DNA from: Candidatus Heimdallarchaeota archaeon | GTDB lineage: Archaea; Asgardarchaeota; Heimdallarchaeia; Heimdallarchaeales; Heimdallarchaeaceae | Assembly (NCBI GenBank): GCA_023135215.1 | Contig: JAGLTP010000053.1 | Location: 1-8,031, forward strand | Reading direction: 5' to 3' | DNA length: 8,031 nucleotides | In this document: piece after piece, positions 1 through 6,112 of the stretch | Layout: the number at the start of each line of letters is the position of its first letter | Position numbering within the stretch: the first letter of the stretch is position 1 | The notes under the pieces: generated by a model | Seen by the model: only the letters and a program-made list of their open reading frames with translations | Database searches by the model: none | Told to the model about the DNA's origin: nothing | Made by a program: the position numbers and the translations under genes

Positions 1-2
1 AG

Positions 3-965
3 ACTCAAGCAGTAGCTATTATTGGGTTTTCAGTCTACAAAGTGGAAGATTCACCAAGGAAGTATCTATCTCAGAAGATTTTAAATTATTTAAATTCCTT
101 TGAGTATACTTACGTAACACAAATAACACAGTCTTCAATCAGGTTTTTTTTGTTTGTCCCTGCTAATAGCGCGGGCAATGTTATTGAGAAGGTTTCAATT
201 CTCTTAAATAAAATCGATAGAATGGGTCAAATAGATCCCTTTCTAGTTTTCACCCCTTTAAATCACACAAATATTGCAACATCTATTAAAGCACTTTATC
301 AAGAACCCATGAAGAGAACAGAAGATCCTCGAATTATTAGAATTGATAGCAAATGTTTAGTTTTTACATCATTTTCATTTTCAGAATTTGAAAAGAATTC
401 TGCAAGGAACTACATTAAGGATTTGCTCTCTTATCAACCAAGTACATTGAATTTATCAAATTGTTTTTCCACGCAAAAGAAAAGAAAAAAACCTGCAACT
501 AACATGATGTTTTTACATATTTTCTCTTCATATGAAGATGGAGCTAAATTTCTAATAGATTTAGAAAAAATTTCAAAACGATATAAGCAAAAATTATCCT
601 TTTTATTACGATTTCATCCCTACAATGAAGTTAAAAGAAGAAAGGTTCTTTTTCTCTTTGGCTTAACGAATTGGTCAAAGGATACTTTCAATTGGAGCGA
701 TATGATAAACATTGAGGAACACATTCCCTACCTGAGTTCTTACAAAAAACAACCTTTGCAGAGGGTACAAACTATTGAAACCAAAACTAGCCCAGTTAAT
801 GGTATTTTAGAAGTAAAGTTGGAACAAATAAAAAATCAAACAGAGAAAGTGTCCGAGAAACAACAAGAAGAGGCACCCCCACAGCCAATTTTTCAATATG
901 GTCGGATTGTTACTGAAGAAGATATCAAGAAGTTAGTCAAAAATATCCCCGCACCACCCTCATAG
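3..965 (+). CDS. Uncharacterised protein with two related alpha/beta segments, 5' end outside the window
   Basis: I do not recognise this family. The frame stays open to the left edge: the codons before the GTG at 42 read TQAVAIIGFSVYK, and no ribosome binding site precedes that GTG, so the gene most likely begins upstream of the window. Numbering from GTG 42, two segments look alike. Residues 36-74 begin FLFV and end FTPLN; residues 157-195 begin FLHI and end FHPYN, with the same spacing between the ends. Each is followed by a strand-like stretch and a tail containing SY and QP. Residues 145-151 are a basic linker. Residues 240-285 are a polar, low-complexity tail rich in Q, E and K, and the protein ends with a short helix and a proline-rich tip. 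No signal peptide, membrane span or catalytic motif is visible, so a soluble cytoplasmic protein is likely. It lies 113 bp before the RNase P gene and may or may not be co-transcribed. Confidence 0.75.
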   Translation, partial: TQAVAIIGFSVYKVEDSPRKYLSQKILNYLNSFEYTYVTQITQSSIRFFLFVPANSAGNVIEKVSILLNKIDRMGQIDPFLVFTPLNHTNIATSIKALYQEPMKRTEDPRIIRIDSKCLVFTSFSFSEFEKNSARNYIKDLLSYQPSTLNLSNCFSTQKKRKKPATNMMFLHIFSSYEDGAKFLIDLEKISKRYKQKLSFLLRFHPYNEVKRRKVLFLFGLTNWSKDTFNWSDMINIEEHIPYLSSYKKQPLQRVQTIETKTSPVNGILEVKLEQIKNQTEKVSEKQQEEAPPQPIFQYGRIVTEEDIKKLVKNIPAPPS

Positions 966-1078
966 ATTCAAAAAAATATCACTTATATCCACTATTGAAA
1001 TGAGCTCTGGTAGCAAAATAATCTCAATAAAGAAACGTTGATAAGGACAATTTATCACATCTTTTAAGGATGAAATTA

Positions 1079-1468
1079 ATGCCATCAAGAAAAACCCCTC
1101 CACCTCACTCTAAAAGAAAAAGATCTCGAAGGGCTAAACAACCATTAATTTCTCAAGACGATATAACAGAGCGTGTAATATATCTTCTAAAAGAAGCTGA
1201 TAGAGTAATTGGAGATGACTTAGAGATGGCACAGAAATACGCATTGCAAGCAAGAAAGATTCAAATGCGTACGAGAATAAGATTTCCTTCTCAATGGACT
1301 AAGAGATTTTGCAAACAATGTAAATCCTTTCTTTATCCTGGAATCAATTCCCGAGTAAGATTGTCTTCATCTAACAAGGTAGTAGTAATCAAATGCTTCC
1401 ACTGTAATGGCTATACCAGGATACCATATTATCAAAATATGGAGGATAAGAATGAAAACGAACACTGA
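1079..1468 (+). CDS. rnp4: Ribonuclease P protein component 4 (Rpp21/Rpr2 family)
   Basis: Protein subunit of archaeal RNase P, the ribonucleoprotein that removes 5' leaders from pre-tRNAs; the family pairs with Rnp1 (Rpp29) on the RNA's specificity domain. The sequence shows a basic N-terminal tail, two helices including YALQARKIQMRTRIR, which matches the family's conserved A-R-K-I-x-M-R segment, then a zinc ribbon. Counting from the upstream ATG at 1070, the ribbon cysteines are C81-x2-C84 (FCKQCKSFLYPG) and C109-x2-C112, followed by the typical RIPY end. Length (129 aa) suits the family. ATG 1079 is preferred because AAGGATGA at 1066-1073 sits at a usable distance from it, whereas it abuts ATG 1070; starting at 1070 adds three residues. 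The 3' end overlaps the CRM gene by 17 bp, implying translational coupling. The upstream 113 bp has several AT-rich stretches but no TATA box I would commit to. Confidence 0.93.
   Translation: MPSRKTPPPHSKRKRSRRAKQPLISQDDITERVIYLLKEADRVIGDDLEMAQKYALQARKIQMRTRIRFPSQWTKRFCKQCKSFLYPGINSRVRLSSSNKVVVIKCFHCNGYTRIPYYQNMEDKNENEH
1441..1445 (+). promoter_or_regulatory. Strong ribosome binding site for the CRM gene
   Basis: GGAGG lies inside the 3' end of the RNase P gene, six bases before ATG 1452. It fixes the start of the CRM protein at 1452 rather than at the in-frame ATG 1407, and explains how the downstream cistron is translated despite the overlap. Confidence 0.75.
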
Positions 1469-1712
1469 TAGAATCCGTCATGACCCTGCTAAAATCAGGA
1501 TTGGTAAAAGAGGGATAACGGAGGGTATAATCTCCGAGGTTAAGGCAGTTCTAAAGAAAGACCAAGTAGTTAAAATCAAGTGTTTGAAAATTGTTCCTAC
1601 CGAGGGGATAAAAGCTATAGCAGATAATATTGCTAACTTAACACATTGTAATGTTGTTGAAATAAGAGGAAAAACGTTTATTTTAGCAAGTAAAACTCTT
1701 AGTTATAAATAA
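1452..1712 (+). CDS. CRM-domain (YhbY-like) RNA-binding protein
   Basis: An 86-residue single-domain protein of the CRM/YhbY family. CRM domains bind structured RNA and are linked to ribosome assembly in bacteria and group II intron splicing in plants; archaeal stand-alone versions are thought to act on rRNA or other stable RNA. Visible features are IRIGKRGITEG at residues 15-25, which is the family's GxxG loop between the first strand and helix, the helix IISEVKAVLKK, the strand VVKIKCLKI, a second helix IKAIADNIANLTH and the closing strand pair VVEIRGKTFILAS. The start at 1452 is set by GGAGG six bases upstream; an in-frame ATG at 1407 would add 15 residues but has no such site. The gene overlaps the RNase P component 4 gene, and this pairing is, as I recall, found in many archaea. 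That supports a role in RNA maturation. Confidence 0.9.
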   Translation: MKTNTDRIRHDPAKIRIGKRGITEGIISEVKAVLKKDQVVKIKCLKIVPTEGIKAIADNIANLTHCNVVEIRGKTFILASKTLSYK

Positions 1713-1730
1713 TCAATGGGGATAAGATAG

Positions 1731-2636
1731 GTGGTTCATATTTTTATCTGTGTGGATTTTGATCGAGATTATGGATATCCTATAACCAATTTGAAGCATG
1801 CAGTAAGTAAACCGATTCATTTACATAATCCTGAGTTAATTGATAATCCTCAAGATGCTGCTTCCATTCGAGGAACTGCAGAGGGATTTGATCTTTTTAT
1901 TCAACATTTATTAGACGAAAAATTACCAACAACCTTCTATTTTGAAGCTAGAAGCACCAAGATATTTAATAAGAGATACCCTGAGAAAATTAAATTGTTC
2001 AAGCTTCCACTTTTTGAACTTGGTGTGCATGGTTATGACCATGAAGATCTAACAGGTGAGGAAACAGGGATAAAATTCACTAAACTAGAAGAAGAAGAGA
2101 TAATCACAAAAGCACAGACGAATCTTGAAACCCTTTTATCAACTAAAATGATGGGTTTTAGAGCTCCATATATGAGAATTACAAATAATACAACTAGCAT
2201 CTTATCCAATCTAGGATTCGCTTACGATAGTTCTATTTATCAAGAATCTATGCAAGCTATTCGACCATACCCCATCAATCAGAATTTAATAGAATTTCCA
2301 GTTATTAAAACACCAAAGAAAAGTCCAATGAAAGGAATGTATACCTATCTTTGGCCCTTGTTTGAAGGAAACAGAGAAATTGAGGATACTATTAAGAATT
2401 ATCTGCGAATTGTAGAAAATTCAAAAAACTTAGATTCTTATGTTTCTATTAACCTACATTCCTGGCACTTTGCATATAATATAAAGCAAAATAGATATTT
2501 ATCTACAGAAGACATTGTGCATAATATCAACATGTTTGAAAAATTAATTTCAACCTTAAGCGAAGCTGAGGGGATTATTTTTTCTACTCCAGGAAAATGG
2601 CTTAAGAAGCACAACCAATCTCTAGATCTGTCTTAA
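1731..2636 (+). CDS. Polysaccharide deacetylase (NodB-like) family protein
   Basis: Carbohydrate esterase 4 / NodB-type metal-dependent deacetylase; the family removes N- or O-acetyl groups from sugars, and some members act on other amides. Motifs in order: D9 and D11 in VDFDRDYG (motif 1, catalytic base and metal ligand), H100 and H104 in HGYDH (motif 2, the H-x3-H metal site), R144-A-P-Y (motif 3), YDSS at 165-168 (motif 4 region) and H243 in NLHSWH (motif 5, catalytic His). All key residues are present, so the enzyme should be active. The absence of a signal peptide or membrane segment points to a cytoplasmic enzyme acting on a soluble sugar derivative, not on a cell wall. The start is GTG 1731, since motif 1 is only eight residues in and GGGG at 1718-1721 is nearby. 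It follows the CRM gene by 18 bp and its 3' end overlaps the opposing methyltransferase gene by 15 bp. Substrate unknown. Confidence 0.87.
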   Translation: MVHIFICVDFDRDYGYPITNLKHAVSKPIHLHNPELIDNPQDAASIRGTAEGFDLFIQHLLDEKLPTTFYFEARSTKIFNKRYPEKIKLFKLPLFELGVHGYDHEDLTGEETGIKFTKLEEEEIITKAQTNLETLLSTKMMGFRAPYMRITNNTTSILSNLGFAYDSSIYQESMQAIRPYPINQNLIEFPVIKTPKKSPMKGMYTYLWPLFEGNREIEDTIKNYLRIVENSKNLDSYVSINLHSWHFAYNIKQNRYLSTEDIVHNINMFEKLISTLSEAEGIIFSTPGKWLKKHNQSLDLS

Positions 2637-4934
2637 ATCCTTTCTTATTTTCTTAACTTCAAATAATTGAGATATTGTGAGAATATCTCTCCGGATGTCT
2701 TCATCACTTAAAATTTTTTCAAATTCTTGTGTTAATTCGTATTCTTTTTCCTTAGAGATTTCTCTTAGAGAGAGATGCTTTAGTTTCTTATCAATCAGAT
2801 CCAACAAGTTGGTAGAAAGTTTTTCCTCAAAGTAGATTTCAAAGACGATGGAATTTAGTAATTCGGTTATGGTTGAGAATAATTGTTTAAAAGAATCATT
2901 AGAAAATCCAGTTCTCCTCGAATATATGCTAAGTAAAAATTCAACGATTTTCTGAACCGAATCTTGATTAGAACACTTCAAAATAGGGATATTCGCTATT
3001 TGATTTGAACGGAAATCATAAAGATTGTATACTTTTTTGTTCATGTATTTAATATAGTAATGTATCATTTCCGAATTCAGTACAGTTAGTAAATAAAACC
3101 AATTGAGTTTCTTTGAAAATTGATCTTTAATTGCAATAGTAATTACGTCTGTTTCATTAATTGTTTTTTCTTTCTGATTTGTAATTAGAGCGAATTTATT
3201 TTTGGTTGCTTGATAAGGACAGATTATTTTGGTTGCTCTTTCAATGAGGGGAAGAGAACGGTAAGCTGCATAATCATAATAATTCTTTAATCTATATTTG
3301 TCCTTATTTTTCTCTAACTTTGTTCTATATTTTTCCAAATAGGATTTAATATTTGGAAAATCATTAACATCTCTATTCTTCAGAAAAATCCAATATTGGT
3401 TTCTTCTTTCCCACCAGTATCGTTGAATATCGCTGTTTTTGATCAATAATCGGAGAGCTTGTATTTCACTATCTTTCAGATGTAATTTTTCACCATTCAT
3501 TCCTTCAAACACGTTATTAGTAAGATGAATTAAACGGAATATACTATTGTTTCCAGTAGAGCACCCTTTTCCAATTTCACAAATTCCTTCAAACCGTCTA
3601 TGCTTCTTATCATCACCTAGTAAGTAAGCTGCTTTATTTTCGATTCTTTGAATAATTGTAGGTTTTTCAAATATCCATCTATTTTCTGTAAGAGCGGTTT
3701 GTTTTACTTTAAGATGTCTAAATCGCTTATTGTCAAGTTGCGTAATCAAAGAATTATCTTTAGATAGATAAAGATTGAAACTATCCTGAACAGGTTTTCC
3801 TTTCTGAACAGTAGTTATTGCCGTATCAATTCCAAGCGTATCTTCAGTTTGCTTAAATATAGTTCTATTACTTCTAAAGTCAATAATTTCCATTAATGTT
3901 GAATTTTGTAAAATAAAATTCCTTAATGAATTGCTATCACAACCCTCCAACCAATACCTTGGAGTAATAAAGGAAACAGTACCACCATTCTTACACAAAT
4001 TAATACTTCTTTCCCAGAAGATGTTAGAGATATCCCCATTGGAGTTATATGTTTTATAGAATTTAGATAAAAATCTTCTTTCTTCAAGCTTTAATCTTTT
4101 AACATTTATATAGGGTGGATTACCTACTATTACATCAAATCCTCCAGATTCTATTACATTGGGGTAGATTTCACTCCAATGAACTAAGTCCTGATCAAAT
4201 AACCATTGTTTTACTTTTTGCTTATTTTTCTCTGAGATTTTTGATACTTTACAATCAATAAATGTAGAATCACTATTCTTGCTTGATTCTTGTGAAATAG
4301 GAGTTATATTGCCTGTTAAACAATTTCCTGTTGTAAAATTTATTTTTGGTAAGACTATTTCATCTTGTTTCGTGATTTGAAGAGATTTTTCAATTACCTT
4401 TAATTTCGCCAATTCAACTGATTCTTGTGATAAGTCCACACCATATATATTATTAGAAATAATTTGCCTAATTATGAATTCCTTTACTGAGGATAAATCG
4501 CTAGAATGTTCTAGATTAAAATCAGGAGTAATTTCATTATGATTAGTAAATAGAATTTCATATATATTGAATAAGATATCAAAAGAATGGAGAAGAAAAA
4601 CTCCCCAACCCATTGCGATATCGGACACATAGAAAGAAGGCAATATTTCATCAGCGACCAATTTTGCAATATTCTTATTTTCTTCTTTTTCTAGTTCACT
4701 CAAAGATCTTAACTGTTTTTCCAAATTCAAGGATATGTTTATTCTACTTAGAAGAGATTGATATATTGCATTCTTGGTAATGTGATACACTATAAAGTTG
4801 GGAGTGTAATAAATACCAGAGCTCTTTTTACTTGATTCTATTAGCACTGATTTAAGTTGCATTTCACTTCTTTTCAAAGCGTAACTAACTTCTGAACTAA
4901 AGTATTTTCTACTTGCTTCACCCAAATGTATCAA
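2622..4934 (-). CDS. Eco57I/TaqI-type N6-adenine DNA methyltransferase, no nuclease domain
   Basis: S-adenosylmethionine-dependent adenine-N6 DNA methyltransferase of the gamma (motif X first) class. Motifs in order: X, SGIYYTP at 39-45; I, DIAMGWGVF at 105-113; II region, YGVDLSQESVELAK at 164-177; III-like, TTGNCLTG at 201-208; IV, the catalytic NPPY at 272-275 in FDVIVGNPPYIN. A target-recognition region follows, with IGKGCSTGNN at 454-463, QRYWWERRNQYWIF at 504-517, ERATKIICPY at 565-574 and YNLYDFRSNQIANIP at 636-650, as in TaqI_C/Type IIG enzymes. Residues 655-770 are a helical, charged tail. Only about 38 residues precede motif X, so there is no N-terminal PD-(D/E)xK nuclease, and no restriction gene lies in the window. 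In motif I the usual P, C/M and S read I, M and W. The start is uncertain: TTG 4934 directly follows an in-frame stop and lacks a ribosome site; ATG 4862 (residue 25) would still keep motif X. An orphan or partner-dependent methylase is likely. Confidence 0.88.
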   Translation of the reverse strand: MIHLGEASRKYFSSEVSYALKRSEMQLKSVLIESSKKSSGIYYTPNFIVYHITKNAIYQSLLSRINISLNLEKQLRSLSELEKEENKNIAKLVADEILPSFYVSDIAMGWGVFLLHSFDILFNIYEILFTNHNEITPDFNLEHSSDLSSVKEFIIRQIISNNIYGVDLSQESVELAKLKVIEKSLQITKQDEIVLPKINFTTGNCLTGNITPISQESSKNSDSTFIDCKVSKISEKNKQKVKQWLFDQDLVHWSEIYPNVIESGGFDVIVGNPPYINVKRLKLEERRFLSKFYKTYNSNGDISNIFWERSINLCKNGGTVSFITPRYWLEGCDSNSLRNFILQNSTLMEIIDFRSNRTIFKQTEDTLGIDTAITTVQKGKPVQDSFNLYLSKDNSLITQLDNKRFRHLKVKQTALTENRWIFEKPTIIQRIENKAAYLLGDDKKHRRFEGICEIGKGCSTGNNSIFRLIHLTNNVFEGMNGEKLHLKDSEIQALRLLIKNSDIQRYWWERRNQYWIFLKNRDVNDFPNIKSYLEKYRTKLEKNKDKYRLKNYYDYAAYRSLPLIERATKIICPYQATKNKFALITNQKEKTINETDVITIAIKDQFSKKLNWFYLLTVLNSEMIHYYIKYMNKKVYNLYDFRSNQIANIPILKCSNQDSVQKIVEFLLSIYSRRTGFSNDSFKQLFSTITELLNSIVFEIYFEEKLSTNLLDLIDKKLKHLSLREISKEKEYELTQEFEKILSDEDIRRDILTISQLFEVKKIRKDLRQI

Positions 4935-5002
4935 TTATAATTTAAATTGGTTGTTTTTCTCTTTTTCGCATCATTTTCGTTCATTTTGTTCATTTTGTTC
5001 AT
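4931..5002 (-). other. Possible leader mini-ORF (23 codons) ahead of the methyltransferase
   Basis: On the minus strand an ATG at 5002 opens a 23-residue frame beginning MNKMNKMNEN, very rich in K and N. Its TGA stop at 4933-4931 overlaps the TTG start of the methyltransferase in the string TTGA. Such an overlap is the usual geometry of translational coupling, but no good ribosome binding site precedes the ATG and most of the coding signal comes from the tandem repeat. It could be a leader peptide, the former N-terminus of the methyltransferase separated by a frameshift, or chance. Confidence 0.2.
4972..5002. repeat. Short tandem repeat, 9-bp unit CATTTTGTT
   Basis: Plus-strand reading: one 10-base copy with an extra C (CATTTTCGTT, 4972-4981), two exact 9-base copies (4982-4999), then the first three bases of a further copy. 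It lies between the divergent methyltransferase and thioredoxin-like genes. Because the unit is a multiple of three, copy-number change would alter the mini-ORF length and promoter spacing without shifting frame. Confidence 0.8.
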
Positions 5003-5029
5003 AAGTTAGGTTTTTTTAATGCTAAAAAT

Positions 5030-5036
5030 AGGTGAT
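5030..5036 (+). promoter_or_regulatory. Ribosome binding site that decides the thioredoxin-like start
   Basis: AGGTGAT matches the expected complement of the archaeal 16S rRNA 3' end and ends six bases before ATG 5043. It lies inside the longer reading frame that begins at ATG 5019, which has no such site, so 5043 is the better start. Confidence 0.7.
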
Positions 5037-5042
5037 TATGAA

Positions 5043-5603
5043 ATGTCATTAGGTTTAGATTATTTTATCACAAAAGGTTGTTCTTATCCAGAATTTGTTG
5101 ATAGAACGCCAAAAAATAGAGAAAGGTTAGCTAAGGTTTATTCGGAAGTTTCAGTTCCCAAAGATTTGGAGAGTCAAATAAGAGATATTCACTCTCACAT
5201 TAAATTACTAGTATTTGCTGAAAATTGGTGTTCTGATACAGTATTAACACTACCCATTTTGTTTAGACTTTCCGAAATAAGTGATTATGTTGATTTAACC
5301 GTTATTCCAAGGGACGACGTTATTGAAGAATTCAAGAAAAATTATCTCACTAACGGCAAGGCAAAGATTCCTGTGGTTCTCTTCTTAATTGATAAAACGG
5401 AAGAAATAAACAGATGGATTGAAAGAACAAAATTTGTTGATCAAGAAGTAAAGAAGATAAAATCTCTTGATTTGAAAAAATCGGAATCATATAGAAGTGT
5501 TGTTGAGTTTTATATGTCTGAAGGGACAATTGAAAATACGACAAAGGTTCTTGCATGTGAATTAATAAAAACAGATATTATAGCTCGCTCTACCATGAAA
5601 TAG
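5043..5603 (+). CDS. Thioredoxin-fold protein with a single active-site cysteine (Thioredoxin_9-like)
   Basis: A 186-residue cytoplasmic protein that fits the thioredoxin family I know as Thioredoxin_9 (PF14595). Key stretches are LLVFAENWCSDTVLTLPIL (residues 55-73), with the active-site C63 in NWCSDT, RDDVIEEFKKNYLTNGKAKIP (90-110), with the conserved YLTNG and the cis-proline P110, and VVLFLI after it. The usual second active-site cysteine position (CxxC) is Thr66, so it cannot form the standard CxxC disulfide on its own. That favours a monothiol or non-redox role; C13 or C-terminal C174 might act as a resolving partner. ATG 5043 is chosen over ATG 5019 because of the AGGTGAT site; the longer form adds eight residues. 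It is divergent from the methyltransferase and converges on the Roadblock gene, with 19 bp between the stops. Substrate unknown. Confidence 0.82.
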   Translation: MSLGLDYFITKGCSYPEFVDRTPKNRERLAKVYSEVSVPKDLESQIRDIHSHIKLLVFAENWCSDTVLTLPILFRLSEISDYVDLTVIPRDDVIEEFKKNYLTNGKAKIPVVLFLIDKTEEINRWIERTKFVDQEVKKIKSLDLKKSESYRSVVEFYMSEGTIENTTKVLACELIKTDIIARSTMK

Positions 5604-5622
5604 TCTTATAGAGCTATTGATT

Positions 5623-6027
5623 TCAACGAAATGATAGAGCATTAGTTATTTTATTTGCTGTTCTTTCCATATCTAAAAATAATAAACCTAATTTAGTATC
5701 TGTTGTTGCACTAACAGTTAGAACTGCTGTATCACCAGCTTGCATAGTAATTATGTATCCGTGATCTCCTTCTACGAAGATTTTCTTTAAGATACCCTTA
5801 TTCAGCTCAATTGCCACTCTTTCTCCTAATGAAAGCATTGCTGCAGTCATTGCTGCAAATCTTGTTTCCTCAACTCTTTCTATAACAAGCGATACTATAG
5901 GTAAACCTTCTAGGGATACCACTGCAACATCTACAATACCTATAGATTTGAATCTTAATTCATTAATGCATTCCATAAGCTCATTATTTACTGATTCCAA
6001 ACCATGTTGTGAACTGAACATAGACAA
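5623..6027 (-). CDS. Roadblock/LC7-domain protein
   Basis: A 134-residue single-domain protein of the Roadblock/LC7 (MglB/LAMTOR) superfamily. These small alpha/beta proteins dimerise and act as scaffolds or regulators of Ras-like GTPases and motors. The sequence shows an N-terminal helix (residues 11-24), strand GIVDVAVVSLEGLPIVS (30-46), the long helix FAAMTAAMLSLGERVAIEL (57-75), strands LKKIFVEGDHGYIITMQAG (80-98) and AVLTVSA (101-107), then LGLLFLDMERTANKI (113-127); this order and spacing are typical of archaeal members. The start is TTG 6027, six bases after AGGTGA (6039-6034); ATG 6021 would shorten it by two residues but lies 12 bases from that site. No partner GTPase of the Ras type is in the window; the upstream same-strand neighbour is a different P-loop NTPase, 85 bp away. 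The product is probably cytoplasmic. Confidence 0.92.
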   Translation of the reverse strand: MSMFSSQHGLESVNNELMECINELRFKSIGIVDVAVVSLEGLPIVSLVIERVEETRFAAMTAAMLSLGERVAIELNKGILKKIFVEGDHGYIITMQAGDTAVLTVSATTDTKLGLLFLDMERTANKITNALSFR

Positions 6028-6031
6028 ATTT

Positions 6032-6047
6032 AGTCACCTTTATGACT
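6032..6047 (-). promoter_or_regulatory. Small hairpin over the Roadblock ribosome binding site
   Basis: On the minus strand AGTCA, six loop bases TAAAGG, then TGACT form a perfect 5-bp inverted repeat. The ribosome site AAGGTGA is split between loop and stem, and a second purine site AAGGAG (6051-6046) overlaps the 5' arm. If the RNA folds, it could dampen initiation. The stem is short, so this may be chance. Confidence 0.3.
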
Positions 6048-6112
6048 CCTTTATCTTAGTTCAACATAAAAACTCAACAAATAAAAACTGAAATTTCGAA
6101 TAGAAAAGCGGT

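Noticed and set aside
42..44. GTG 42 as the true start of the first gene
   Set aside because: The reading frame is open to the window edge with protein-like codons, and no ribosome binding site precedes the GTG.
966..1078. Small RNA or clear promoter in the gap before the RNase P gene
   Set aside because: Several AT-rich stretches (for example TTATATC near 983) could be TATA boxes, but none has a convincing BRE and spacing, and no structured RNA motif was seen.
1407..1451. N-terminal extension of the CRM protein from ATG 1407
   Set aside because: The extra 15 codons lie wholly inside the RNase P gene, no ribosome site precedes 1407, and GGAGG at 1441 is correctly placed for ATG 1452.
2622..4934. 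Type IIG restriction-methylation fusion or BREX PglX
   Set aside because: Only about 38 residues precede motif X, too few for a nuclease domain; at 770 aa it is much shorter than PglX, and no other BREX gene is visible.
5350..5556. Minus-strand open frame of 68 codons
   Set aside because: It lies entirely within the thioredoxin-like gene, lacks recognisable motifs and has no ribosome site; it is a shadow frame.
5580..5617. Inverted repeats at the end of the thioredoxin-like gene (ATAGCTC/GAGCTAT, GCTCTA/TAGAGC) as a terminator
   Set aside because: Stems are 6-7 bp with long loops, the two options exclude each other, and no T-tract follows.
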